Assembly (NCBI RefSeq): GCF_018342065.1
Contig: NZ_JAFDOE010000002.1
Coordinates: 620,001-684,000, forward strand
Direction of reading: 5' to 3'
DNA: 64,000 bases
From: Citrobacter sp. FP75
Lineage (GTDB): Bacteria; Pseudomonadota; Gammaproteobacteria; Enterobacterales; Enterobacteriaceae
Shown: positions 1 to 10,139 of the stretch, one piece after another
How the letters are laid out: each line of letters begins with the position of its first letter
How positions within the stretch are numbered: the stretch's first letter is position 1
The notes under the pieces: generated by a model
Told to the model about the DNA's origin: nothing
Database searches by the model: none
The model's input: only the letters and a program-made list of their open reading frames with translations
Translations under genes and position numbers: made by a program

Positions 1-2899
<2,899 letters not shown>

Positions 2900-2927
<28 letters not shown>

Positions 2928-3310
2928 AATTCGTTCACTCCTTTTCGAACGTTGTCGATGTCGCCTGGTGTCCCCATCAGCTCAAAGCGATAGAGCCACG
3001 GCACGGCGCATTTTTGTGAAATCACGTCACCCGCGCGACCGTAAGCGTCGCCAAAATTGCGATTGCCGGCGGCGATCACGCCGCGGATTAATGCCCGGTT
3101 GTGGACATCGTTTAAAAAGCGGATCACCTGTCTCGGGACCGCGCCTGCCGTACCGCCGCCGCCGTAAGACGGCACGACTAAAATGTAAGGTTCGTCTACC
3201 CGGATCCGTTCGCGTTCGTTTAGCGGGATCCGCACGGCAGGCAGCCCCAGACGCTGCATAAAGCGATGGGTATTTTCAGAGCTGCTGGAGAAGTAGACGA
3301 GGGTACTCAT
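2900..3310 (-). CDS. nrdI: Flavodoxin-like NrdI
   Basis: NrdI is a small FMN protein that supplies superoxide or peroxide to assemble the Mn(III)2-tyrosyl radical of NrdF. The 136 residues begin [17 protein letters not shown], a flavodoxin-like phosphate-binding loop, followed by the glycine-rich [10 protein letters not shown] loop and a further [10 protein letters not shown] flavin-contacting segment. Its start overlaps the nrdH stop as ATGA (3307-3310) and its end overlaps nrdE, so the operon is translationally coupled throughout. Length and sequence agree with enterobacterial NrdI. Confidence 0.96.
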
Positions 3311-3552
3311 GCGCTGGCCACGTGGGGTTGTGGGCGCAGGCGATTGATCATATCCGGGCGAAATCCTGACCAGCTGGTTTCCCCTGCCACCACCACCGGT
3401 AATTGCCGAAATCCCTGCTCGCGAAGGGTATCAGCCATCTCAGGGGCCAGATCGACATTCACCATCTCAAAGTCAAACCCACGGCTTTCCATTGCTCGTT
3501 TCGTGGCGTGGCACTGAACACAGTTGTTGCGAGTGTAAATAACAATGCGCAT
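3307..3552 (-). CDS. nrdH: Glutaredoxin-like NrdH redoxin
   Basis: NrdH is a glutaredoxin-sized protein with thioredoxin-like behaviour; it is reduced by thioredoxin reductase and passes electrons to NrdE. I start it at the ATG at 3552, giving 81 residues beginning [20 protein letters not shown], the standard NrdH length. The active site is CVQC. The open frame extends 25 codons further upstream, but that extension has no family counterpart and would run into the NrdR-box region. It is the first gene of nrdHIEF and overlaps nrdI by four bases. Confidence 0.95.
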   Translation of the reverse strand: MRIVIYTRNNCVQCHATKRAMESRGFDFEMVNVDLAPEMADTLREQGFRQLPVVVAGETSWSGFRPDMINRLRPQPHVASA

Positions 3553-3626
3553 GATTCGTATTTCCATTTTAGGATAAAAGAGCGGCGCGATAATGGCGTC
3601 GGGTTGTGTGTGTTCTGATGGAATCA

Positions 3627-3673
3627 ATACTAGATGTAGTTTAAAAAAGATTCAACCATACAAGATATGGGAA
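3627..3673 (-). promoter_or_regulatory. Tandem NrdR-box-like operators upstream of nrdH
   Basis: Two 16-bp near-palindromes start exactly 31 bp apart: ATACTAGATGTAGTTT at 3627-3642 and ATACAAGATATGGGAA at 3658-3673. Against the NrdR-box consensus as I recall it (ACACTATATATAGTGT) the first matches 12 of 16 positions and the second 9 of 16. Tandem boxes about three helical turns apart are the known layout for the repressor NrdR. The match and spacing are seen; NrdR binding is inferred. Confidence 0.6.
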
Positions 3674-3736
3674 TTTTAGATTGATGAGGGCCGGGTGATG
3701 AACGTGGCGGGGGAAGGGTTGTGTTTCATGACAGGT

Positions 3737-3766
3737 TGCCGGATGGCGACATACCGCCATCCGGCA
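3737..3766. repeat. REP palindrome between the AhpD-like gene and nrdH
   Basis: A perfect 12-bp stem, TGCCGGATGGCG at 3737-3748 and CGCCATCCGGCA at 3755-3766, separated by six bases. Sequence and intergenic position are those of enterobacterial REP elements. It lies just after the stop of the AhpD-like gene and could stabilise its 3' end. Confidence 0.85.
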
Positions 3767-3774
3767 GCGCAGAA

Positions 3775-4206
3775 TTACATGCGCATACCCACCGCCAGGC
3801 GGTTAAAGCAGTTCATCAGGCTAATAGCGAACGTCAGATCGCTGACCTCTTTGGCGCTAAAATGGTCAAGCAGCGGCAGATAAACATCGTCTTCGGCATG
3901 CGTAGAGGCGATATGGGTGACTGACTCGGCCCAGGCCAGCGCCGCACGTTCCTGCTCACTGAAATGGTGGCTAACCCGCCATCCTGCCAGCGCATCCAGT
4001 TTAGCCTGATCTACGCCAGACTTACGCAGGGCTTTGCTGTGCATTTCCAGACAAAACGCGCAGCCATTGATTTGCGAGACCCGCAGGTAAATTAGCTCCG
4101 TCAGCGTAGGTTCCAGCGCGCAGTTTTCCAGCGCTTTGCTGGCCTGAACCAGGGCGTTATAGATTTCAGGGCTGAGTTCATAATAGGGCTGGCGTAACAT
4201 CGTCAT
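3775..4206 (-). CDS. AhpD-like carboxymuconolactone decarboxylase-family protein
   Basis: Small AhpD/CMD-fold protein of about 143 residues. The family motif CxxCxxxH is present as Cys49-Ala-Phe-Cys52-Leu-Glu-Met-His56, the thiol pair used by AhpD peroxidases and relatives. I start at the ATG at 4206 because GAGGAG stands just upstream; a longer open frame to 4314 would overlap the divergent regulator and its operator. The gene is divergent from a MocR regulator with 90 bp between starts, so it is probably the regulator's target. The substrate is unknown; a peroxidase or alkylhydroperoxidase-like role is only a family-level inference. In E. coli K-12 this place next to nrdH is taken by ygaM, which I do not see here. 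Confidence 0.85.
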   Translation of the reverse strand: MTMLRQPYYELSPEIYNALVQASKALENCALEPTLTELIYLRVSQINGCAFCLEMHSKALRKSGVDQAKLDALAGWRVSHHFSEQERAALAWAESVTHIASTHAEDDVYLPLLDHFSAKEVSDLTFAISLMNCFNRLAVGMRM

Positions 4207-4248
4207 GGTATTTCTCCTCGTTTGGATGACCCGCACTGTAGCACTATA

Positions 4249-4294
4249 ATGGTCTGCTATAGAGAGCCATATTATTATCAAAAAAGCAGACCAT
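4249..4294. promoter_or_regulatory. Perfect 10-bp inverted repeat in the divergent AhpD-like/MocR promoter
   Basis: ATGGTCTGCT at 4249-4258 and its exact reverse complement AGCAGACCAT at 4285-4294 flank 26 bp. The right arm ends two bases before the ATG of the MocR gene at 4297. Position and symmetry suggest the operator of the MocR protein, controlling itself and the divergent gene. Confidence 0.6.
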
Positions 4295-4296
4295 AG

Positions 4297-5631
4297 ATGC
4301 CACGCTACCAGCAAATCGCCCGTCAGTTAAAAACCGCTATTGAGAAAGGTGAACTTAAGCCTGGCACACGATTGCCATCCAGCCGCACCTGGTCCCAGGA
4401 ACTGGGCGTTTCACGCTCGACGGTGGAAAACGCCTACGCCGAGCTGGTGGCGCAGGGCTGGCTTGAACGACACGGGCAGGCAGGGACGTTTGTCAGTAAA
4501 CAACTGCGACTGGACGCCACGCCCGTCGCGCCAGCGGTTTTTGCCGGAGAAAGCCCCACGCCGCAGCCTTTTCAGATGGGATTACCGGCACTCGATCTCT
4601 TTCCCCGCGATGTCTGGGCGCGGGTGATGGGGCGGCGTTTACGCACGCAGACGCGTTTTGACCTCGCGCTTGGGGATGTTGGAGGCGAACTGTTGTTACG
4701 CCAGGCGATAGTTGATTACCTGCGGGTGTCGCGCAGTATTGAATGCCTGCCGGAGCAGGTTTTTATCACTTCAGGCTATGCGGCCTCAATGACCTTGATC
4801 CTGCGGGCGCTGGCCAAGCCTGGTGAAGGGATGTGGGTAGAAGATCCCGGTTTTCCGCTGATCCGTCCGGTTGTAACGCAGGAGCAGGTTGCACTGATGC
4901 CCGTCCCGGTTGATGGCGAGGGTTTGGATGTGAGCGCTGGGATCCGTGACTACCCTCAGGCGCGTTTTGCACTCCTCACGCCCGCCCATCAAAGCCCGTT
5001 GGGTATTGCCCTCTCACTCGCCCGTCGACACCAGTTGCTGGAGTGGGCCACTCGCGCGCAGGCATGGATCATTGAAGATGATTATGACAGTGAGTTTCGC
5101 TACCACGGAAAACCGTTGCCGCCGCTAAAAAGCCTGGATGCGCCGCAGCGGGTAATTTATGCCGGAACGTTCAGTAAATCGCTGTTTCCCGCTTTACGCA
5201 CGGCATGGCTGGTGGTGCCCGTCACGCAGGTCGCGCGCTTTCACCGTCAGGCGGCGCTGACAGCCTGTAGCGTGCCGCTGCTATGGCAGCAAACGCTGGC
5301 GGATTTTATTCGTGACGGCCATTTCTGGCGCCACCTGAAAAAAATGCGTCAACACTACGCTCAACGGCGTCAGTGGATGGAAAGTGCGCTGGCAGAACAA
5401 GGCTTTACCGTCGTACCCCAGGAAGGGGGCATCCAACTGGTGATGTCGGTGACAGGAGAGGATACGGCGCTGGTGCGCAAAGCGAATCAGGCCGGCCTGG
5501 CGGTTCAGGCGTTGAGTCAGTGGCGAATAACATCAACGGGAAAGGGCGGAATATTACTGTCATTTACCAATATCCATTCGGCGGAAATGGCCCGGCAGGC
5601 AGCCCGTCAACTTCGGCTGGCAATAACCTGA
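4297..5631 (+). CDS. MocR/PdxR-family transcriptional regulator (GntR winged helix + aminotransferase-like domain)
   Basis: A 444-residue regulator with an N-terminal GntR-type winged helix (residues about 1-68, including GTRLPSSRTWSQELGVSRST) joined to a fold-type I PLP-dependent aminotransferase-like domain. The PLP lysine is probably Lys294 in AGTFSKSLFPALRT, and DDYDSEFRY near 261-269 is typical of MocR proteins. Members usually sense PLP or amino acid-PLP adducts rather than catalyse. The start at 4297 has no clear ribosome binding site but begins directly at the winged helix, as family members do. It is divergent from the AhpD-like gene, its likely target. The effector is not predictable. 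Confidence 0.88.
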   Translation: MPRYQQIARQLKTAIEKGELKPGTRLPSSRTWSQELGVSRSTVENAYAELVAQGWLERHGQAGTFVSKQLRLDATPVAPAVFAGESPTPQPFQMGLPALDLFPRDVWARVMGRRLRTQTRFDLALGDVGGELLLRQAIVDYLRVSRSIECLPEQVFITSGYAASMTLILRALAKPGEGMWVEDPGFPLIRPVVTQEQVALMPVPVDGEGLDVSAGIRDYPQARFALLTPAHQSPLGIALSLARRHQLLEWATRAQAWIIEDDYDSEFRYHGKPLPPLKSLDAPQRVIYAGTFSKSLFPALRTAWLVVPVTQVARFHRQAALTACSVPLLWQQTLADFIRDGHFWRHLKKMRQHYAQRRQWMESALAEQGFTVVPQEGGIQLVMSVTGEDTALVRKANQAGLAVQALSQWRITSTGKGGILLSFTNIHSAEMARQAARQLRLAIT

Positions 5632-5753
5632 TTCAGCGCCATGCTTAAGTTAGCCGTCTTACCTTATTCACACGTTTATGGACTTTTCTGAAAGCGTTGC
5701 TAATGCTGAATCAGGTAAGGTAAGCCCGCAGTAAAAGATAACGAGGAAAATAT

Positions 5754-6104
5754 ATGTATTTAAGACCCGATGAGGTGGCGCGCGTACTTGAGAAAGTGGG
5801 CTTTACCGTGGATGTGGTGACGCAGAAAGCGTACGGTTATCGACGTGGCGAAAATTATGTGTACGTTAACCGTGAAGCGCGCATGGGACGTACCGCATTA
5901 GTCATTCATCCTACATTAAAAGAGCGAAGCTCTTCGCTGGCAGACCCGTCGACGGATATTAAAACCTGCGATCACTATCAGCAATTCCCGCTTTATTTAG
6001 CCGGAGAAACCCATGAGCATTATGGTATTCCCCATGGCTTTAGTTCGCGTATTGCGCTGGAACGTTATTTAAATGGGTTGTTTGGCGACGTGAGTTCAAA
6101 CTAA
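5754..6104 (+). CDS. ygaC: YgaC, conserved DUF2002-family protein
   Basis: A 116-residue soluble protein beginning [17 protein letters not shown], which I recognise as enterobacterial YgaC (DUF2002), of unknown function. The E. coli gene is reported to respond to Fur; I could not identify a convincing Fur box in the 122 bp upstream. GAGGA precedes the ATG. It converges on alaE across a 10-bp-stem hairpin. No membrane segments or catalytic motif are visible. Confidence 0.9.
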   Translation: MYLRPDEVARVLEKVGFTVDVVTQKAYGYRRGENYVYVNREARMGRTALVIHPTLKERSSSLADPSTDIKTCDHYQQFPLYLAGETHEHYGIPHGFSSRIALERYLNGLFGDVSSN

Positions 6105-6107
6105 AGA

Positions 6108-6130
6108 CGCGACTGGCGGGGCCAGTCGCG
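6108..6130. terminator. Bidirectional hairpin between ygaC and alaE
   Basis: A perfect 10-bp stem, CGCGACTGGC at 6108-6117 and GCCAGTCGCG at 6121-6130, with a GGG loop between two convergent genes. There is no long T tract on either side, so termination strength is uncertain, but the position fits a shared terminator. Confidence 0.65.
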
Positions 6131-6139
6131 AAGAGACGT

Positions 6140-6589
6140 TTAGGCTTTCGCCTGATGATAGCTGCTGACTTTAAACAGGCGGCGGCAATAATCAAGGAAG
6201 TAGCCGTATACGGCACCCATCAGCATTGATACCACGATGTTTGAACTAACAGCCGCTGTGATCTGGTGCCAGTCTGCGCCAACCGTGAGCAGAATAACCA
6301 CATACACCGGTGACTGGAATGTCACGTATGCCAGCACATCAGCCAGATTTTTTGCCCATCCCGCCGGCGTGGCTTTACGCGCCGCGCGCATAAACAGATC
6401 GCGATACATACCGTAAGGCCAGGCGATCAGAATGTTGACCGGAATCGCCACCAGTCGGGAAGAAAGCGACTGCTCAAAGGTCATTCCTGAGAGAAATACT
6501 TCAATCAACATGTTCACGACAGAACAGTAAACAACCATCGCGAACGTGTCTGCTACAGCATGACGCAAGCGTGACTGCGGAGAGAACAT
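6140..6589 (-). CDS. alaE: L-alanine exporter AlaE
   Basis: Inner-membrane exporter of L-alanine (formerly YgaW). The 149 residues equal the E. coli length and contain four likely membrane segments (around residues 14-34, 44-62, 86-104 and 112-132). The ATG at 6589 is preceded by AAGGAG. In E. coli it protects against toxic intracellular alanine and is induced through Lrp; no Lrp site can be read confidently here. It is divergent from stpA across a 487-bp AT-rich spacer. Confidence 0.93.
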   Translation of the reverse strand: MFSPQSRLRHAVADTFAMVVYCSVVNMLIEVFLSGMTFEQSLSSRLVAIPVNILIAWPYGMYRDLFMRAARKATPAGWAKNLADVLAYVTFQSPVYVVILLTVGADWHQITAAVSSNIVVSMLMGAVYGYFLDYCRRLFKVSSYHQAKA

Positions 6590-7076
6590 GTTAATGCTCC
6601 TTGTAATAAGAGGTAAAAAGGTTTTGAATGCCTTGTTACTAGTGATTTGTCTTGTTGCTTTCGCGTTTTAATAGGATATCTGCCTACATAATAACTATCA
6701 ACTAGCTTAAAATTTTTATTTATAACCTTTTTGTCGATAAAATGCTCTGTAATGGTTTGTTTTTTGTTCGTTTTGGCATTTTCGTTGTCATGTTGATTAA
6801 ATTTCTTTTAAATCATTATGTTATGATGACTTGTTTTTCTGGTTTTTTTACGCCCCTTTCTGAATGTTGACGAATAGCACGCAGACATATTTATTTTTTT
6901 TATCGGCTTATTATAAAATATCGCGAGGTTGTTCATTTGTGAGACAGATAAATAATAACATGAACTTTGGGTTTAATAGTTTGCGAGCGACAGGGACTGG
7001 AAATAGAATAATCAATCGAATACAATTTCTTCTGTATGGCCAATTTTGTTTTATGCGTTAAAGAGGTTTTATTAAT
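6590..7076. promoter_or_regulatory. AT-rich divergent alaE/stpA control region
   Basis: A 487-bp spacer that is visibly AT-rich with long T and A runs, placed between the divergent alaE and stpA. It must hold both promoters. Its composition is that expected of H-NS/StpA-bound DNA, and stpA is known to be repressed by H-NS and by itself. A 65-codon open frame at 6864-7061 has no recognisable protein character. I could not assign -35/-10 elements. Confidence 0.55.
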
Positions 7077-7481
7077 ATGAGCTCAATGTTAAAAAACTTA
7101 AATAATATCCGTTCGCTGCGGGCGATGGCGCGTGAATTTCCCGTCGATATTCTCGAAGAGATGCTGGAAAAGTTCAGAGTTGTGACGCAAGAACGACGTG
7201 ACGAGGAAGAACTGTTACAGCGGCAACGAGCAGAGAAGCAGGAAAAAATTAATACCTTGCTGGAGTTGATGAAAGCGGACGGAATTGATCCCGAAGCGTT
7301 GCTTAACATAACGACAGCGACATCACGAGCTGTTAAAAAACGTCCGCCGCGCCCGGCGAAATATCGTTATATCGATCTCAATGGGGAAACGAAAACCTGG
7401 ACCGGACAAGGCCGCACGCCGAAGCCCATTGCGCTGGCACTGGCAGCCGGTAAAACTCTCGATGATTTTTTGATCGCATAA
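7077..7481 (+). CDS. stpA: H-NS paralogue StpA
   Basis: Nucleoid-associated DNA- and RNA-binding protein that forms homo- and hetero-oligomers with H-NS and silences AT-rich genes. The 134 residues comprise an N-terminal coiled-coil oligomerisation domain (about 1-65), a linker rich in Lys and Arg (KKRPPRPAKY near 100) and the C-terminal AT-hook-like domain with TWTGQGRTPKP, the H-NS-family DNA-binding signature. The overall sequence matches StpA better than H-NS, and the position beside alaE is the E. coli stpA position. Confidence 0.93.
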   Translation: MSSMLKNLNNIRSLRAMAREFPVDILEEMLEKFRVVTQERRDEEELLQRQRAEKQEKINTLLELMKADGIDPEALLNITTATSRAVKKRPPRPAKYRYIDLNGETKTWTGQGRTPKPIALALAAGKTLDDFLIA

Positions 7482-7495
7482 CGATATACACAAAA

Positions 7496-7604
7496 TCATT
7501 CAAGTTGCATCAAGGCGGCAAGTCTGAGAATCCCCAGGAGCTTACTCAAGTAAGTGACTGGGGTGAGCAGATGTAGCCAACGCAGAGGCAGCTTGAAGGA
7601 TGAC
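7496..7604. repeat. About 110-bp palindromic enterobacterial repeat, full copy
   Basis: An imperfect palindrome whose ends are TCATTCAAGTTGC and GCAGCTTGAAGGATGAC, with an inner stem made of CCCCAG...CTGGGG and CTTACT...AGTAAG. It belongs to a dispersed intergenic repeat family that I recognise from enterobacterial genomes but cannot name with certainty. A second, shorter copy occurs at 29531-29593 with 49 of 63 positions identical. It sits downstream of stpA and may also end its transcript. Confidence 0.75.
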
Positions 7605-7668
7605 GTGTATAATTGTTGGCGGATAACGCATGTTTATCCGGCTTTATTTCAGCTGACTTCAACGTTAA

Positions 7669-8196
7669 TTAATGAATTCTCTGGTTCCAGGGCATTTTGT
7701 CCAGCAGTCGCGCCATGCCGCAAAAGCCGGTAACGCCCGCCAGGATAAGCCCGGCGCCGACAAAACCGCTGAGCAGGAAGAAGGCGCTGCTAATGGCGTA
7801 ACCGAGAACTACGCCGAGTAAGATAAGGCTACCTGCGGCAATTTGCACCTGGCGCATCAGCGGTAACGGCTGTGATTTATCTTCGACAACCGATAAACCT
7901 GCTGCCTTCCAGCCGTCGATTCCCCCCTCCAACAACCAGGATTGTGCTGGTGCAGCAATCGCACTCAGTTTTGCGGCCGCGTTTTGCGTGCGCTTCCCTG
8001 ACTGGCAGTGAAAAATAATGCGTTCGGCGCGTAAATTATCTGGTAATGACCCCTGCTCAAGCGCAGACAACGGTGCCAGATGCGCCTGCGGGATATGTTC
8101 GCGCAGATATTCATCGGCATCACGAATATCAATCAGTTTGGCTCCCTGCGCGAGCAGCGCCTGCGCCTCGCGCGGGGAAATCGTCCCAATAGTCAT
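7669..8196 (-). CDS. ygaP: Membrane-anchored rhodanese YgaP
   Basis: Inner-membrane thiosulfate sulfurtransferase. Residues 1-105 form a single rhodanese domain with the catalytic loop HCQSGKRT, the nucleophile being Cys64. Two hydrophobic helices (about 117-137 and 139-160) anchor it. The 175 residues match E. coli YgaP (174). AAGGAG precedes the ATG at 8196. It follows ygaV by nine bases in the same direction, forming the ygaVP operon, which in E. coli is controlled by YgaV. Confidence 0.94.
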   Translation of the reverse strand: MTIGTISPREAQALLAQGAKLIDIRDADEYLREHIPQAHLAPLSALEQGSLPDNLRAERIIFHCQSGKRTQNAAAKLSAIAAPAQSWLLEGGIDGWKAAGLSVVEDKSQPLPLMRQVQIAAGSLILLGVVLGYAISSAFFLLSGFVGAGLILAGVTGFCGMARLLDKMPWNQRIH

Positions 8197-8205
8197 GTTG
8201 GCTCC

Positions 8206-8505
8206 TTATGGGCAATACAGTGTTTTTAATGTGGCGATGAGGGAATTCACCGCCGCATTTTTGATGAAGTAGAGAATGCGCTGGGCATCACGTTGGCTGT
8301 CGATCAACCCTTCCTCGCGCATCCGAGCCAGATGCTGGGAGGTAGCGGAAGGGCTAAGCCCGGTGATCCGCGCCAGCTCACCTGCGCTGGTCCCCGGCGA
8401 CCCGCAGAGCATGCACAAAATCAGCAGCCGTTTCGGGTTGCTCATTGCTTTCAGTAAGGTAGCGGCCTGTTCAGCGCTGGCCTGGAGTTGTTCAAGTTCA
8501 GTCAT
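8206..8505 (-). CDS. ygaV: ArsR-family regulator YgaV
   Basis: A 99-residue ArsR/SmtB-type winged-helix repressor. The recognition helix region TGLSPSATSQHLARMREEGL (about residues 46-65) is typical. A cysteine-containing stretch (ILCMLCG, about 29-35) could be the sensing site; E. coli YgaV responds to tributyltin and sulfide-type signals and regulates itself and ygaP. The gene is divergent from yqaE, and an inverted repeat that may be its operator lies directly upstream. Confidence 0.92.
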   Translation of the reverse strand: MTELEQLQASAEQAATLLKAMSNPKRLLILCMLCGSPGTSAGELARITGLSPSATSQHLARMREEGLIDSQRDAQRILYFIKNAAVNSLIATLKTLYCP

Positions 8506-8511
8506 ATTTAT

Positions 8512-8527
8512 TTTAGTAGTTGCTAAA
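8512..8527. promoter_or_regulatory. Candidate YgaV operator
   Basis: TTTAG at 8512-8516 and CTAAA at 8523-8527 form an inverted repeat with a six-base spacer, seven bases upstream of the ygaV start codon. The place fits autorepression by YgaV. The arms are short, so chance is possible. Confidence 0.4.
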
Positions 8528-8689
8528 TTAAGTGAATTCTAAAGTAAAGCGGCGACGTACGCCAGCGTCAAGAGCGTAAAGGAGGGTAAAACAGCAGGGC
8601 GAGACGGGAAGAGTTAGCTACACTGATTAATCTTAGAGATAAAATCTCTTTCTAAACAATGACTAATTTTTTGCTTGTATGGAGTGTGT

Positions 8690-8848
8690 ATGGGTTTCTG
8701 GAGAATTGTTTTCACCATCATTCTGCCCCCGCTTGGCGTGCTGCTGGGCAAAGGTTTCGGCTGGGCGTTTATCCTCAATATTGTGCTGACGCTGTTGGGC
8801 TATATCCCGGGTCTGATCCACGCGTTCTGGATACAAACGCGTAATTAA
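8690..8848 (+). CDS. yqaE: YqaE, PMP3/UPF0057-family small membrane protein
   Basis: A 52-residue membrane protein beginning MGFWRIVFTIILPPLGVLLG, translated by hand from the ATG at 8690 to TAA at 8846-8848. Two hydrophobic helices with the PPLGVLL motif between or within them define the PMP3/UPF0057 family, linked in several organisms to membrane potential and salt stress. GGAG precedes the start. E. coli YqaE is also 52 residues and lies in the same position between ygaV and kbp. It is a single-gene unit with a good terminator after it. Confidence 0.92.
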   Translation: MGFWRIVFTIILPPLGVLLGKGFGWAFILNIVLTLLGYIPGLIHAFWIQTRN

Positions 8849-8862
8849 TACCTTCTTCTCAT

Positions 8863-8886
8863 ACGGCGCATTTGCGCCGTTTTCTT
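8863..8886 (+). terminator. Intrinsic terminator after yqaE
   Basis: A stem ACGGCGCA at 8863-8870 paired with TGCGCCGT at 8873-8880, two-base loop, followed by TTTCTTTG. Fifteen bases after the yqaE stop; a standard rho-independent terminator. Confidence 0.85.
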
Positions 8887-8945
8887 TGCCGTCCTTTCTC
8901 CTCTGCTACACTTCCAGGTGTTGATTGTTAACTACCGAGGTGGAT

Positions 8946-9395
8946 ATGGGACTCTTCAATTTTGTAAAAGATGCGGGTGAAAAACTTTGGGATGCGGTCA
9001 CTGGAAATCATGACACTGCCGATCTGGCGAAAAAGGTGCAGGAACACCTGAGTAAAACCGGTATCCCTGATGCCGATAAAGTGAATGTCCAAATTAACGA
9101 AGGCAAGGCCACCGTTTCTGGTGATGGATTAAGTCAGGAAGCGAAAGAAAAAATCCTGATAGCGATTGGCAATATCTCGGGTATCGGCAGCGTAGACGAT
9201 CAGGTTAAAACCTCTGCGCCTGCGAGTGAAAGCCAGTTTTATACCGTGAAATCAGGAGATACCCTGAGCGCGATTGCCAAACAGGTTTACGGTAACGCCA
9301 ACCTGTATAATCAGATATTTGAAGCAAATAAACCGATGCTGAAAAGCCCGGATAAAATTTATCCTGGGCAGGTTTTGCGTATTCCGGAACAATAA
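8946..9395 (+). CDS. kbp: Potassium-binding protein Kbp (BON + LysM)
   Basis: Cytoplasmic K+-binding protein, formerly YgaU. Starting at the ATG at 8946 (GAGGTG upstream) gives 149 residues, the E. coli length; a seven-codon upstream extension is not needed. Residues about 20-90 form a BON domain and about 97-147 a LysM domain ([19 protein letters not shown]...YPGQVLRIP). Kbp changes shape on binding potassium and is needed for normal growth at high K+. It converges on glaR, ending 12 bases before that gene's stop. Confidence 0.95.
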   Translation: MGLFNFVKDAGEKLWDAVTGNHDTADLAKKVQEHLSKTGIPDADKVNVQINEGKATVSGDGLSQEAKEKILIAIGNISGIGSVDDQVKTSAPASESQFYTVKSGDTLSAIAKQVYGNANLYNQIFEANKPMLKSPDKIYPGQVLRIPEQ

Positions 9396-9407
9396 TGGTG
9401 TTCAGGC

Positions 9408-10094
9408 TTATTCCGTCAGTAATTTGCCGGACATCGCCTGCTGAATAATCGGAATCGGCGTCAGCAGATGCTGGCGCATTAATTCGCTGGCGCGTGTGGC
9501 ATCGCGCGCCAGAATCGCTTCGGTTAGCGTCTGATGCTGATCGTGCTTATCTTCCAGCATTTCCACTGACAGCACCGTTTTACGCAGCCAGATAAACCGG
9601 TAGCGTGCCGCCAGCGAGAACAGTCGTTCACGCATTTGCAGCAGATATTGCGATCCACAGCCAGCAACAATCGCCGAATGAAACGCCTGGTGGCGTTGAT
9701 CCCATTCATCCAGCATTTTTTCGCTGGCATCAATGGCCTCCAGCTTGCTGAGCATATGCGCGCGCGCCAGAATCTCGGCTTCCCAGGCATCGTCACCCCG
9801 CGCAATAGCCAGACTTACCAACATGGCTTCCATATTGGCGCGGGCGTCAAAAATATCCAGCAGCTCCTGCTCAGACATTGACGCTACGCGATACCCTTTC
9901 TGATTGACCACTGTGACCAGTCGCTCCGCCACCAGCTGTGAAAGTGCTTCGCGCAACGGCCCGACACCCAGTTCATAGCGCGAAGTCAGCAGGCTCATCC
10001 GCAGTTTTTCATCGGGCTGATATACTCCGCGGATGATGTCGTTCTTGAGCCAGCGGTATCCATCAATGGCCGTCGGTTGGGAAATGGCGGTCAT
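9408..10094 (-). CDS. glaR: GntR/FadR-family repressor GlaR (CsiR)
   Basis: Repressor of the glaH-lhgO-gabDTP operon, relieved by glutarate. Residues about 12-76 are the GntR winged helix (LLTSRYELGVGPLREALSQL is the recognition region), followed by an all-helical FCD effector domain containing the metal-ligand-like histidines in RHQAFHSAIV. It matches E. coli CsiR/GlaR over its whole length, with eight extra residues at the N-terminus. CAGGAG precedes the ATG. It is the last gene of the operon it controls, 45 bases after gabP. Confidence 0.94.
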   Translation of the reverse strand: MTAISQPTAIDGYRWLKNDIIRGVYQPDEKLRMSLLTSRYELGVGPLREALSQLVAERLVTVVNQKGYRVASMSEQELLDIFDARANMEAMLVSLAIARGDDAWEAEILARAHMLSKLEAIDASEKMLDEWDQRHQAFHSAIVAGCGSQYLLQMRERLFSLAARYRFIWLRKTVLSVEMLEDKHDQHQTLTEAILARDATRASELMRQHLLTPIPIIQQAMSGKLLTE

Positions 10095-10139
10095 GGTCTT
10101 ACTCCTGAAAAGGTGTCCCGGCCTGCGCCGGGAACGGGT

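Noticed and set aside
5632-5753. Possible Fur box before ygaC
   Set aside because: Expected from E. coli, but no 19-bp match good enough to claim was found in this spacer.
6864-7061. A 65-codon open frame upstream of stpA
   Set aside because: Low-complexity, AT-driven composition and no recognisable motif; better explained as the stpA control region.
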